64,000 nucleotides of DNA from Lichenicoccus sp963693035. GTDB lineage: Bacteria > Pseudomonadota > Alphaproteobacteria > Acetobacterales > Acetobacteraceae. Of this stretch, positions 26,739-35,756 are shown one piece after another. A program made the translations under genes and the position numbers. The notes under the pieces are model-generated. The model saw nothing but the letters and a program-made list of their open reading frames with translations. It had not been told where the DNA came from and made no database searches. The stretch is from NCBI GenBank assembly GCA_963693035.2, contig CAXMMQ010000003.1, positions 310,001-374,000 on the forward strand, written 5' to 3'. The number at the start of each line of letters is the position of its first letter. Position 1 is the first letter of the stretch.

Positions 26739-27536
26739 ATGTCCGACGAAGCCGAGCCGCAGCCGGCCTGCCGCTGGGTGGTCACGATCGAATATGACGG
26801 CACGCCGTTCGTGGGTTGGCAGCGCCAGGCCGTCGGGCGCTCGGTGCAGGATGTGCTGGAAGCCGCCGCGTCACGCCTCACCGGCGGCCTCCCGGTGGCC
26901 AGCATCGTCGCCGGCCGCACCGATGCCGGGGTGCATGCAATGGGCCAGGTCGCGCATCTCGACCTGCCAAAGGCCGTATCTGACCGCCTGACCGGCGCCA
27001 GGCTGGGGGATGCACTCAACTTCCATATGAAGCCCGAGCCGGTGGCGGTTCTCCGCGCGGCCCGCGTCGGCCCGGAGTTCAGCGCGCGCTTTTCGGCGAT
27101 CCGGCGCAGCTACGAATACCGCATTCTCAACCGGCCGGCGCGCCCGGCGCTGGAGGCCGATCGCGCCTGGCATGTACGGCCGCCGCTCGACGCCGACCGG
27201 ATGCAGGCGGCGGCCGACATCCTGGTCGGCAGGCACGACTTCACCTCGTTCCGCGCGTCATCCTGCCAGGCGAGGAGCCCGGTGCGCACGCTCGACCGGC
27301 TCGACGTCGCGCGCACCGGCGAGATCATCACGCTGAGAGCCGAGGCGCGCTCCTTCCTGCATCACCAGATACGCAACCTCGCCGGCACGCTGAAGCTGGT
27401 CGGCGGCCTTCGCTGGAGCCTCGACGACGTCGCGGCCGCGCTGGCCGCACGGGATCGCAGCCGGGCCGGTCCGACCGCACCGCCGCAGGGGCTGTGCCTG
27501 CTGGCGGTGGACTATCCGACCGACCCGTTCGTCTGA
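26739..27536 (+). CDS. truA: tRNA pseudouridine synthase A
   Basis: The 265-residue enzyme makes pseudouridine at positions 38-40 of tRNA anticodon arms. The catalytic Asp is in AGRTDAGVHAMGQV. RRSYEYRI and the C-terminal SFLHHQIRNLAGTL are also hallmarks. The ATG at 26739 starts 2 nt after the fmt stop. The 3' end overlaps the convergent membrane-protein gene by 25 nt. Confidence 0.97.
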   Translation: MSDEAEPQPACRWVVTIEYDGTPFVGWQRQAVGRSVQDVLEAAASRLTGGLPVASIVAGRTDAGVHAMGQVAHLDLPKAVSDRLTGARLGDALNFHMKPEPVAVLRAARVGPEFSARFSAIRRSYEYRILNRPARPALEADRAWHVRPPLDADRMQAAADILVGRHDFTSFRASSCQARSPVRTLDRLDVARTGEIITLRAEARSFLHHQIRNLAGTLKLVGGLRWSLDDVAAALAARDRSRAGPTAPPQGLCLLAVDYPTDPFV

Positions 27537-28180
27537 GGAGAGCTGTGCAGGCTGAGCTTGATCGCGCCGCCACGCGGCATGGTGAACAGGCCGACATGCG
27601 GCGGCAGCACCTGGACCATCGCGCACAGCGCCGCGGTCGAGACCACCACCGCCAGCACCAGCATCGCCGCCCGGCCGACGCCCAGCGCCAGCCCGCGCCA
27701 GGCCAGGAACCAGTGCAGCCAGAGCCAGTACACCGCCACCAGGGCGAGGAACACCAGGCCCGCAACCTCCGCCGGCACGCCGAGTTGCAGCAGCGCGGTG
27801 ACCAGCATCAGCGAGACCGCGTATGCGATGATCACCAGCCACTCGCACCAGATCGCCGCCGTCGCGTAGCGCAGCCAGAACGGCCGCCGGGTCCAGAAGG
27901 CGGCGAGCGCGTGCGACAGCACCGGCGGCAGCAGCAGCGCGCAGAACGACAGCAGGATCAGCGTCATGCCCGACGCGGTCGGCTCGCGCAGCAGCATCAG
28001 CAGCAGCCCGACCAGCAGGAAGGCGAGCCAGGGCGCCAGCGCCGACAGGAACGCATCCGGGGTCGCGGCGAAGCATTGCAGACCCTCGGGGCGTCCGCGC
28101 GCGATCAGCAGCAGCCCCTGCACGACGCTGGTCCTGACCGGTCCGCGCACCGGCGACCGGCGCCGCAACGGCCGCTTCAT
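27512..28180 (-). CDS. Polytopic membrane protein of unknown function
   Basis: The 222-residue protein has a basic Arg-rich N-terminus and about five hydrophobic helices at residues 40-200 (for instance LAPWLAFLLVGLLLMLL and LVFLALVAVYWLWLHWFLAW). I do not recognise a family; the general look recalls YIP1-type membrane proteins. Its ATG overlaps the dapE stop, so it is the last gene of the dapD-dapE operon and may be an unrecognised accessory. The end overlaps truA convergently. Confidence 0.7.
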   Translation of the reverse strand: MKRPLRRRSPVRGPVRTSVVQGLLLIARGRPEGLQCFAATPDAFLSALAPWLAFLLVGLLLMLLREPTASGMTLILLSFCALLLPPVLSHALAAFWTRRPFWLRYATAAIWCEWLVIIAYAVSLMLVTALLQLGVPAEVAGLVFLALVAVYWLWLHWFLAWRGLALGVGRAAMLVLAVVVSTAALCAMVQVLPPHVGLFTMPRGGAIKLSLHSSPQTNGSVG

Positions 28181-29361
28181 GCGCCGGCTCCCGTCGCGAT
28201 GCGCCCCAGGAAGTCCCGGTAGATCGCAACGAGCTTTTCGAGGTCGGTCACGCTCACGTTCTCGTCCGCCTTGTGCATGCTGGCGCCCACCAGGCCGAAC
28301 TCGGCCACCGGGCAGACGCGGGCAATGAACCGGGCGTCGGAGGTGCCGCCGCCGGTATCGAGCCTGGGGACGGTGCCGGTCTGCGCCTGCACCACCTCGG
28401 CCAGAGCCGCAACATAGGGCCCGGGCCGGGTAAGGAAAGCCTCGCCACCGAGCTGGACCTCCAGATGGCTGCCCGGGGCATGGCGATCGAGCATCTCGCG
28501 CAGCCATTGCCGAAGCGAGCGGCCGGAATGGATGTCGTTGAACCGGATGTTGAGCCGCGCCGAGGCCCGCGCCGGGATCACGTTGCGCGCCGGATTGCCG
28601 ACATCGATGCTGGTGACCTGCAGCGCCGACGGCTCGAACCAGGCATTGCCGTCATCCAGCCGGTGCGTGACGAGGTCGGCCAGCAGCGACACCAGCCGGT
28701 GCACCGGGTTGTCGGCGCGGTCCGGGTAGGCGACATGGCCCTGAACGCCCTCGATGGTGACGCTGGCGTTCAGGCTGCCACGCCGGCCGACCTTGATCAC
28801 CTCGCCGAGGCGGGCCGGATTCGTCGGCTCGCCGACCAGGCAGAAATCCGGCACCTGTCCGTTCGCCCGCATCCAGTCCAGCACCCGCACGGTGCCGTCG
28901 GTCGCCGGCCCCTCCTCGTCGCCGGTGATCAGCAGGCTGATCGAGCAACCGATCGCGTCCGGCGAGGCCGCGTCCTGCAGATGCCGGGCGGCGGCGGCGA
29001 CGAAGGCGGCGACCGCACCCTTCATGTCGCAGGCGCCGCGGCCATACAGCACACCGTCGTGCAGCTCGGCGGCGAATGGTGGCCGCGACCAGGCCGCCTC
29101 CCCTGGCGGCACCACGTCGGTATGGCCGGCAAAACACAGGTGGGGCGCCTGCGTGCCGATGCGCGCGAACAGGTTCGGGGTCATCCGGCCCAGCTCGCCG
29201 AACGGCAGGTGCGTCACGGCAAAGCCGAGCCCCGTCAGCACGTCCGCCAGCACCGCTTGCGCGCCGCCATCAGCGGGCGTCACCGACGGCGCGCGGATCA
29301 GCGCCTGGGCGAGCCCGACTGCCTCGGTGCAGAGCGCCGCCGTTGCATGACCCGGGCTCAA
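28177..29361 (-). CDS. dapE: Succinyl-diaminopimelate desuccinylase
   Basis: The 394-residue M20-family metallohydrolase cleaves N-succinyl-LL-diaminopimelate in the lysine/peptidoglycan precursor pathway. The metal ligands lie in CFAGHTDVVPPG and YGRGACDMKGA; the catalytic Glu pair in LLITGDEEGPATDG; further hallmarks are LVGEPTN and RFIARVCPVAEFGLVGASMHK. The start is a TTG overlapping the dapD stop. Confidence 0.97.
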   Translation of the reverse strand: MSPGHATAALCTEAVGLAQALIRAPSVTPADGGAQAVLADVLTGLGFAVTHLPFGELGRMTPNLFARIGTQAPHLCFAGHTDVVPPGEAAWSRPPFAAELHDGVLYGRGACDMKGAVAAFVAAAARHLQDAASPDAIGCSISLLITGDEEGPATDGTVRVLDWMRANGQVPDFCLVGEPTNPARLGEVIKVGRRGSLNASVTIEGVQGHVAYPDRADNPVHRLVSLLADLVTHRLDDGNAWFEPSALQVTSIDVGNPARNVIPARASARLNIRFNDIHSGRSLRQWLREMLDRHAPGSHLEVQLGGEAFLTRPGPYVAALAEVVQAQTGTVPRLDTGGGTSDARFIARVCPVAEFGLVGASMHKADENVSVTDLEKLVAIYRDFLGRIATGAGA

Positions 29362-30227
29362 TCGCGCAGCAGCTCGTTGATCGAGGTCTTGGCGCGGGTG
29401 CGCGCATCCACCCGCTTGACGATGACCGCGCAGGCCAGCGACGGCAGTGTCCGGTTGTCGCCGGCCAACCCCGACGGCGGCAGCGCGCCCGGCACCACCA
29501 CCGAATAGGCCGGCACCCTGCCGATGAACACCTCGCCGGTCGCGCGATCGACGATCTTCGTCGAGGCGCCGAGGAACACGCCCATCGAGATGACGCTGCC
29601 GCGCTCGACCACCACCCCTTCGGCGACCTCCGAGCGGGCGCCGATGAAGCAGTCATCCTCGATGATCACCGGCGCGGCCTGCAACGGCTCCAGCACGCCG
29701 CCGATGCCGGTGCCGCCGCTGATATGGCAGCGGCGTCCCACCTGGGCGCAGCTTCCGACCGTCGCCCAGGTGTCGATCATGGTGCCGCTCTCGATGCGGG
29801 CGCCGACATTGACGAAGCAGGGCATCAGCACGACGCCGGGTGCCACGTACGCCGAGCGCCGCACCACCGCGCCAGGGACCGCGCGGAAGCCCGCCTGCAA
29901 GAACCGGGCGGCGTCCCAGCCAGCGAACTTCACGCCAACCTTGTCGAACACCGGCGCTCCGCCGGCGCCTTGCATCGGCACGCTGTCGTTGAGCCTAAAC
30001 GAGAGCAGCACGGCCTGCTTGAGCCAGGCATTCACCACCCAGCCGCCGGCGCCGGGCTCGGCCACGCGCAGGCTGCCGTCATCCAGGCCGGACAGCACCT
30101 GCTCGACATCGTCACGATCCGCACCCTGGGTGCCGGCGCCGATGCCGTCGCGGCGCTCCCACAGCGCCAGGATCCGGTTCTGCAACGCGCCTGGTGCCTG
30201 GTCTGATGACCCCGCCTGGTCTGGCAT
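29358..30227 (-). CDS. dapD: Tetrahydrodipicolinate N-succinyltransferase
   Basis: The 289-residue left-handed beta-helix acyltransferase transfers succinyl from succinyl-CoA to tetrahydrodipicolinate, the step two before DapE. Hexapeptide-repeat sequence fills the middle (VVRRSAYVAPGVVLMPCFVN, then GARIESGTMIDTWATVGS). KVGVKFAGWDAARF is also typical. It is the first gene of the dapD-dapE-membrane protein operon. Confidence 0.97.
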   Translation of the reverse strand: MPDQAGSSDQAPGALQNRILALWERRDGIGAGTQGADRDDVEQVLSGLDDGSLRVAEPGAGGWVVNAWLKQAVLLSFRLNDSVPMQGAGGAPVFDKVGVKFAGWDAARFLQAGFRAVPGAVVRRSAYVAPGVVLMPCFVNVGARIESGTMIDTWATVGSCAQVGRRCHISGGTGIGGVLEPLQAAPVIIEDDCFIGARSEVAEGVVVERGSVISMGVFLGASTKIVDRATGEVFIGRVPAYSVVVPGALPPSGLAGDNRTLPSLACAVIVKRVDARTRAKTSINELLRD

Positions 30228-30413
30228 CGCGGTTCCGTATGGTTGGAGTGAAGGCCGGGTGGTTTGAGGCTGGAGGTTCGGGCCGGGGAGGCGCGCGGAC
30301 CATGCGTGGAGCCCTTCCCGCCTGTCAACGTGCCACGCCGCGGGACGCGGCGCTCTTTACCGGCTTTTCACCAAGCCGGGCGCAAGGTGCGACACGCAGG
30401 ATGGACGAGACGC

Positions 30414-31883
30414 ATGACCTTCATCGAACCGGGCCTGGCTGATTTCCCGCCTCGCGAGCCCGCATCGGGTGAGATCCGGCCCGGCAATGCACCGATCGCG
30501 GGCCTGAGCGCCTGCATGCGCGACAGCCGCAACCGCTGGCGGGCACTGGTCGCACTCGGCGCCGACATCGCCTTCGAGACCGATCGCGATGGCCGCTTCG
30601 TCATGCTGTCGCCGGACATCGTGCTCGGCTGGCAGGCGGCGCGGCTGATCGGCACTCCGGCTGCCGACCTGCTTGCGCAACCGGCCGGCGCGCCGCTGCC
30701 CAGCCTGTTCAACCCGTTCTCGGTAACCCGGCAGCGCCGCAAGCGCCGGGTCTGGCTGCGGCACGCAGACGGCTCCGCCTGCTGCCTGCTGCTCTCCAGC
30801 GAGCCGGTGGGTGCAAACGGCTGCGCAGACACGCCCGGCGCAGTACGCGGCATCGGCACCGACATCACCGTGCAGGACCGCTACGAGGCCCGCCTCGCCT
30901 CCGACCTGCTGCAGCAGGAGAATGTCTGGCTCATCCTGGCGCGGATGCGCGACGCCCTGCTGCCGGCCCCGTCGCTCGCCATCGCCCTGGAGGAACTGGC
31001 CAACGCCACCGATGCCCAGGGTGCAGCGCTGCTGCTGCACGACGCGCATGCCGTGGGCGCCGAGACGTCCGGCGCCGACATGGTCCAGCTCGCGCAGGGC
31101 GGACGGCCCTGGCCCGGCACCGCGCGAGGCCTGCGCGACCTGGTGGCAAAGGCCAGCACGGACCACCGCCCGCCCTGGTCGCGCCAGGTTCCGGATGTCG
31201 GGCTGTCGCTGCTGCTGTGCGCCAGTGGCAACCATTTCAGCGCCGTCGCGGTGCTGGCGCTGTGGCGCGAGGAAGCCGGCTGGAGCGAAACCGAGACCGG
31301 CCTCGCCGCCTCGGTGCTGCACGCCATCCAGCCGGCCATCGAGCAGGAGCAGATCCAGCGCGAGACCGCCCGGCAGTCGCGAACCGACCTTCTGACCGGC
31401 CTGCTCAACCGGCGCGGCTTCGAGCCCGCGGTGACGCGCCGGCTCGACCGCCTGGATCGGGACGGGCTGTGTGGGACGCTGATGGTGATCGGGATCGACG
31501 GCCTGCGCCACGTCAACGGTCAGGGCGGCACCGAGGCCGGAGACGCCACGCTCGTCGGCACTGCCGGCTTTCTCAATAACGGGGTGCGGCCGAGCGACCT
31601 CGTCGCCCGGCTCGGCGGCGACATGTTCGCGATCTGGCTCGACGGCGCCGACCAGTTCGCCGCCGCCGAACGCGCCGAGGGCCTGGCGCGCAGCGGCGTG
31701 CCGATGTCGGGCAACGACGCGGCCTGCGGCCGGATCGGTCTCTCGATCGGCCTCGCCAGCCGTCCGAGCCGTTCGTTCGAGGGCGTCGACAGCCTGCTGC
31801 GAAGGGCCACCGGCGCGATGCGCGCGGTCAAACTGGCAGGCGGCGGCCGCTGGCTGGTCTCCAGCGAGGAGCCGATGCCTTGA
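30414..31883 (+). CDS. PAS/GAF-like sensor with degenerate GGDEF domain
   Basis: A cytosolic 489-residue sensor-type protein. A PAS-like domain occupies about residues 35-140 (ALGADIAFETDRDGRFVMLS, ending in RGIGTDITVQDRYEARL). A GAF-like region follows at about 155-300, then a diguanylate-cyclase fold from about 315 (RTDLLTGLLNRRGFE). The catalytic loop reads GGDMF (401-405) instead of GG(D/E)EF, and the metal/substrate region DGLRHVNGQGGTEAGD has lost the usual N-x2-G-H pattern. It is probably not an active cyclase and may bind or sense instead. The ATG at 30414 is chosen; the stop overlaps the next gene. Confidence 0.82.
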   Translation: MTFIEPGLADFPPREPASGEIRPGNAPIAGLSACMRDSRNRWRALVALGADIAFETDRDGRFVMLSPDIVLGWQAARLIGTPAADLLAQPAGAPLPSLFNPFSVTRQRRKRRVWLRHADGSACCLLLSSEPVGANGCADTPGAVRGIGTDITVQDRYEARLASDLLQQENVWLILARMRDALLPAPSLAIALEELANATDAQGAALLLHDAHAVGAETSGADMVQLAQGGRPWPGTARGLRDLVAKASTDHRPPWSRQVPDVGLSLLLCASGNHFSAVAVLALWREEAGWSETETGLAASVLHAIQPAIEQEQIQRETARQSRTDLLTGLLNRRGFEPAVTRRLDRLDRDGLCGTLMVIGIDGLRHVNGQGGTEAGDATLVGTAGFLNNGVRPSDLVARLGGDMFAIWLDGADQFAAAERAEGLARSGVPMSGNDAACGRIGLSIGLASRPSRSFEGVDSLLRRATGAMRAVKLAGGGRWLVSSEEPMP

Positions 31884-32731
31884 CCTCTGGTGCGATTGCC
31901 ACGCGGCTCGACGATCTGCTCGGCCCAACATCCGGACGCAGCGCGCTGGCGGAAGCGATCGAGGCCCACCTGCTGCGGCTCGTCGCCGCCACCTGGTCCG
32001 CCCTGGTCGAGGGTTGCGCGGCGGTGCTCGCCGGGGTACCGGCTGATACAGTGCGGACCCTGACCGCGACGCTGCCCGGCACCGAGCAGCTGCTGCCACG
32101 CCTGGCCGCCGCCCTGGGCCCGGCGACCCTGCTCGGGCTGCAGCTTGCCGATCCGCGGATGGATCGCCCGGCCATCGCCGGGATCCTGCTGGCGCACCCG
32201 TCGCCGCAGCATCGCGAGCTGGTGCTCGACGCGTTGGAGGACGAATCCGACGTGACGAGCCTGGGCGGCATCTGCGCGAGCTGGGCGCGGCGCATGCTGG
32301 TGGCGACCCTGGGAGACATGGAGGCGCTGAGCCGGCAGGACCGCCTGGCCCTGCAGGAGCGGCTGCTGGCTCTCAGGCGCGAGACATCCGGGCCGCCCGA
32401 TGCCGGGATCGCGGTGCAGGAGGGTGATCCGGGCGACGATCTCGGCGAGGCCCTCTCGGCGGCGTCGCATCGCCGCGCCAGTCGGATCCTGGCGTCCCGC
32501 GCCGGGGTCCCACCCGCGGTGGTCGAGGCCGCGATCACCCGGCGCGACCGCGAGGGGCTGCTGGCCCTGTGCCGCGCGGCGGGTGCCGGCCCGGAGGAGG
32601 CGATGGCGCTGCAGATCCAGCTCGCCCGCATCTGTCCCAGCCGGACAGTCGCCTCGGCGCCCGTCGGCGCGCTCGCCGGCGCCTGGCGGATCGAGGCGCT
32701 GCGCGGCCGCCTGGATGGGCTGCCCGACTGA
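31880..32731 (+). CDS. Hypothetical protein, possibly DUF2336-like
   Basis: A 283-residue soluble, Ala/Leu-rich, all-helical protein. The C-terminal part (PAVVEAAITRRDREGLLALCRAAG, then EEAMALQIQLARI) resembles the DUF2336 family often found with signalling proteins in alphaproteobacteria, but I hold this loosely. It starts at a TTG that overlaps the stop of the degenerate GGDEF protein, so both are translated together and may act as a pair. Confidence 0.6.
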   Translation: MTSGAIATRLDDLLGPTSGRSALAEAIEAHLLRLVAATWSALVEGCAAVLAGVPADTVRTLTATLPGTEQLLPRLAAALGPATLLGLQLADPRMDRPAIAGILLAHPSPQHRELVLDALEDESDVTSLGGICASWARRMLVATLGDMEALSRQDRLALQERLLALRRETSGPPDAGIAVQEGDPGDDLGEALSAASHRRASRILASRAGVPPAVVEAAITRRDREGLLALCRAAGAGPEEAMALQIQLARICPSRTVASAPVGALAGAWRIEALRGRLDGLPD

Positions 32732-32861
32732 TCGCGGACCAGCCCGACAGCAACGGATCTTACCTGCCCGCAAACAATTCGTGAGTTGATGATGCCGCGG
32801 TTGACGGTCCGGTAGTCGCTGTCGATTTCTGGTCGCCGGATCAGGAAGTGGACACTCAGCC

Positions 32862-33170
32862 GTGCAGCAGCCCGCCAGGTCATCGGCCGAGATCATCCGT
32901 ATTCCCGTCGATCCGCAGGCGAGGCTGCTGGCCGCCCTGCGCATGCTCGAGACGCGTCTCGCCGAGCAGCGCGCCGCAGTCGCGGCATGGTGCGACGAGC
33001 TGGCCCGGCTGGCTGAGCAGTTGCGTGGCATCGGCACCCAGGCGCGCGCGGTGCATGAGGATCTCGGCACGATGAACACGAGCCTGGCGCAGAGTCGCGC
33101 GTCCTGCCACGAGGCCACGCGGAGAGCGGACCGGCTGCTGGACGACGCCGCCGGGCATCCCCGAATGTAG
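32862..33170 (+). CDS. Small predicted coiled-coil protein
   Basis: A 102-residue protein with GTG start, no signal and no recognised family. Residues 25-90 are heptad-like and charged (MLETRLAEQRAAVAAWCDEL, then SCHEATRRADRLLDDA), suggesting a coiled coil. The ribosome site is poor and the start could be the ATG at 32943. It is third in line after the sensor and DUF2336-like genes, with a 130-nt gap. Confidence 0.4.
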   Translation: MQQPARSSAEIIRIPVDPQARLLAALRMLETRLAEQRAAVAAWCDELARLAEQLRGIGTQARAVHEDLGTMNTSLAQSRASCHEATRRADRLLDDAAGHPRM

Positions 33171-33303
33171 CGGGAGCGGACCTGCCTGCCGGGCGTTGAC
33201 ACCGCCCGGCGGACGGCTGATCAGGGAGGTCTGCAACCCTCACGCCGGCGCGCGAGATCCCGATGCCGATGAAATCCCCGTTGCCGATATATTCAGGGCG
33301 CTG

Positions 33304-34557
33304 ATGAAAGCCAGAGCGCCGATCAGAGTCAGTGCGCCTGGCCTGATCATCGTGCTGCTCGCGTTGCTGACGGCGGTCGGCCCGATCTCGACCGACATGT
33401 ATCTGCCCGCTTTCCCCGCCATGAAGGCGGAGCTGATGGCCGGCCCCGGCGAGGCGCAGATCACGCTGGCGGCCTGGTTCCTGGGCCTGTCGCTCGGCCA
33501 GATCACGCACGGGCCACTTTCCGATCATTACGGCCGGCGGGTTCCGTTGCTGCTCGGCACCGCGCTCTACACCATCGCCTCGATCGGCTGCGCCACGGCG
33601 CCCTCGATGACGGTGCTGTCCTGCTGGCGCCTGGTCGCGGCCTTCGGTGGCGCCGCGAGCCTGGTGATCCCGCGCGCGGTCATCCGCGACATGGTGATCA
33701 ACGGCGTCGAGGCGGCGCGGCTGATCAGCCGGCTGACCCTGGTGATGGGCGTGGTGCCGATCCTGGCGCCGACACTGGGCGGGGTCATCGCCGAACATCT
33801 GGGCTGGGAGGCGATCTTCTGGGTCGCGGCGCTGTATGGCGTCCTCTGCACCGTGCTGATCTGGCGCTACCTGCCCGACACGCTGCTGCCGGAGCGCCAC
33901 GTCACGCTGCGGCTGGTGCCGACGCTGCTGCGCTACCGCCGCGTCTGGCGCGACCGGGTGTTCCGCTTCCATGCCCTCGAGGGCGGCTGCGGCACCTTCA
34001 GCCTGTTCGCCTTCCTGGGCGGCGCGCCGACCGTGTTCCTCGGCCGCTACCACCTGTCGCCGACGCTGTTCGGCACCGTCTTCATCCTCAACGCCACCGG
34101 CTACATAATCGGGGTGCAGGCGAACGCCCGGGCGGTGCAACGATTCTATCCCGGACGCGTGCTGACCGCCGCCGCCTTCGGGCTGATCGCCACCTGTGCC
34201 GCGATGCTGGCGCTGGCGCTGAGCGGGCTGGGCGGCGCGCTCGGCATTGCCGTCTGCATGATGGCCTGCATGACCGCCCTCGGCTTCTTGCTGCCGGGAG
34301 CGGCGATCGGCTCGCTGCTGCCGCATGCGTCCGAGGCCGGCAGCGCCTCCGCGCTGTACGGCACGACGGTCTTCTTCATCGGCGCCTTCAGCACCGTCCT
34401 GGTGGGCGAGATCGGCCGCGGCAGCCCGGTGCCGATGGCAGCCCTGATGCTGCTGGGCGGGTTCGGGGCGCTGCTGTGCGACCGCCAGCGACCACACCGG
34501 GCGCGCCGCGGGTCCAGGAGCCGCACCGGCCGGACCGGCACCCTGGTCGGCGGCTGA
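33304..34557 (+). CDS. MFS multidrug efflux transporter, Bcr/CflA family
   Basis: A 417-residue inner-membrane proton-driven exporter with 12 predicted helices. TDMYLPAFPAM in helix 1 and GPLSDHYGRRVPLL (loop 2-3 motif A) are diagnostic of the Bcr/CflA drug-resistance group, and the helix 5 motif C region is visible (LVMGVVPILAPTLGGV). The ATG at 33304 is the first that leaves a short basic N-terminus. The C-terminus is Arg-rich. Substrates unknown. Confidence 0.92.
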   Translation: MKARAPIRVSAPGLIIVLLALLTAVGPISTDMYLPAFPAMKAELMAGPGEAQITLAAWFLGLSLGQITHGPLSDHYGRRVPLLLGTALYTIASIGCATAPSMTVLSCWRLVAAFGGAASLVIPRAVIRDMVINGVEAARLISRLTLVMGVVPILAPTLGGVIAEHLGWEAIFWVAALYGVLCTVLIWRYLPDTLLPERHVTLRLVPTLLRYRRVWRDRVFRFHALEGGCGTFSLFAFLGGAPTVFLGRYHLSPTLFGTVFILNATGYIIGVQANARAVQRFYPGRVLTAAAFGLIATCAAMLALALSGLGGALGIAVCMMACMTALGFLLPGAAIGSLLPHASEAGSASALYGTTVFFIGAFSTVLVGEIGRGSPVPMAALMLLGGFGALLCDRQRPHRARRGSRSRTGRTGTLVGG

Positions 34558-34655
34558 CCGCCGCTCTTCCGTTCGCCCGCGGCTGATACCAGCCCGCGAC
34601 CTTGTCGGACCGGATCCGGCGTGATGAGATCCGTCGCCTTTCGCCCGGAGCCTCC

Positions 34656-35147
34656 ATGCCATCTGCCCGCACCTGGTCCCGAGCCGATCACTTCATGACT
34701 TGCGGGGCGCTCGCTCTTTCGGCGGTCCTCGGCCTGTCGCACGCGGCGCTCGCCGACGAGGGCGACGACTTCATGCGCCACACGGCGAGCCAGCCGGGCG
34801 TCAGGACGTTGCCCTCCGGCCTCGAATACAAGGTGCTGCAATCGGGCGACCCGCATGGCAGCCAGCCCTCGCCCGGCGACCAGGTGGTGCTGAACTATGA
34901 CGGCAAGCTTCCGGACGGCGCGACCTTCGACAGCACCCAGCAGCAGGGCGGCATGGCCCGGATGACCTTCAGCGGCCTGATCCCGGGCTGGATGGAAGGC
35001 CTGCGGCTGATGCGGCCGGGCGATACCTGGATGCTGTACATCCCGAGCAAGCTGGGCTACGGCCCGAACGGCGCCGGACCGATCCCGCCGAACTCGGCGC
35101 TGGTCTTCAAGATCGAGCTGGTCGCGGTGCATCCTGCCGGCGGCTGA
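34656..35147 (+). CDS. Exported FKBP-type peptidyl-prolyl isomerase
   Basis: A 163-residue protein with a signal peptide (ALALSAVLGLSHAALA) and one FKBP domain, catalysing cis-trans isomerisation of prolyl bonds in the periplasm. The core is complete: LPSGLEYKVLQSG, VVLNYDGKLPDGATFDS, LIPGWMEGLRLMRPG and YGPNGAGPIPPNSALVFKIEL. The ribosome site ggag precedes the ATG at 34656. Confidence 0.93.
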   Translation: MPSARTWSRADHFMTCGALALSAVLGLSHAALADEGDDFMRHTASQPGVRTLPSGLEYKVLQSGDPHGSQPSPGDQVVLNYDGKLPDGATFDSTQQQGGMARMTFSGLIPGWMEGLRLMRPGDTWMLYIPSKLGYGPNGAGPIPPNSALVFKIELVAVHPAGG

Positions 35148-35148
35148 C

Positions 35149-35619
35149 CGAACCGGACAGCGCGCGGCGCCGATCTTCACCATCGGCTACCAGGCGTGCA
35201 GCTTTGCCGCCGTGCGCGATGCGCTGCTCGCCGCCGGCACCGTCCTGCTCATCGACGTCCGCGCAGTGGCCGCCTCGCGCCGCGCCGGCTTCTCCAAGCG
35301 GGTGCTGGCCGCCGGTCTCGCCGAGGCCGGCATCGGCTACCTTCACCTGCAGCCGCTCGGCACGCCGAAGCCCGGCCGGGACGCGGTCCGGCGCGGCGAC
35401 ATCGCGACCATGCAGCGCATCTTCGCCCTGCACATGCAGGGATAGCGCTCGCAGGCTGCCCTCGCCGAGGCACGCGAGGCGGCCAGCGCGACCCGGGCCT
35501 GCCTGCTGTGCTTCGAGCGCGACCCGGGGCATTGCCATCGCACCCTCGTCGGCGAGATGCTCTGCACCGGCACCGGGCAGCCGCTCGTGCACCTGCGCGC
35601 CGCACCCCTCGTGGAATAA
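35149..35619 (+). pseudogene. DUF488 family gene interrupted by a stop codon
   Basis: The translated frame begins like DUF488 proteins (IFTIGYQACSFAAVRDALL, then LIDVRAVAASRRAGFSKRVL and YLHLQPLGTPKPGRD) but meets a TAG at 35443-35445. The same frame resumes directly with RSQAALAEAREAASATRACL, then LCFERDPGHCHRTLVGEML, the conserved C-terminal half with its Cys/His motif, and ends at a TAA at 35617. No ATG start is present upstream; the only in-frame alternative start is a GTG at 35212 inside the domain. One nonsense mutation and a lost start indicate a decaying gene. Confidence 0.75.
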
Positions 35620-35756
35620 AATTGCCCCGAAATTCGCAAGGTTGTAACCGTTTCGGGCCACAACCTGAGCGAACCGGCCTCTCCGGGATTGGAGCGACGC
35701 GTGCTGAACGGCAAACTGCTTCCTGACCACCAGCCCGCATCGGGACGCTGACCGCC

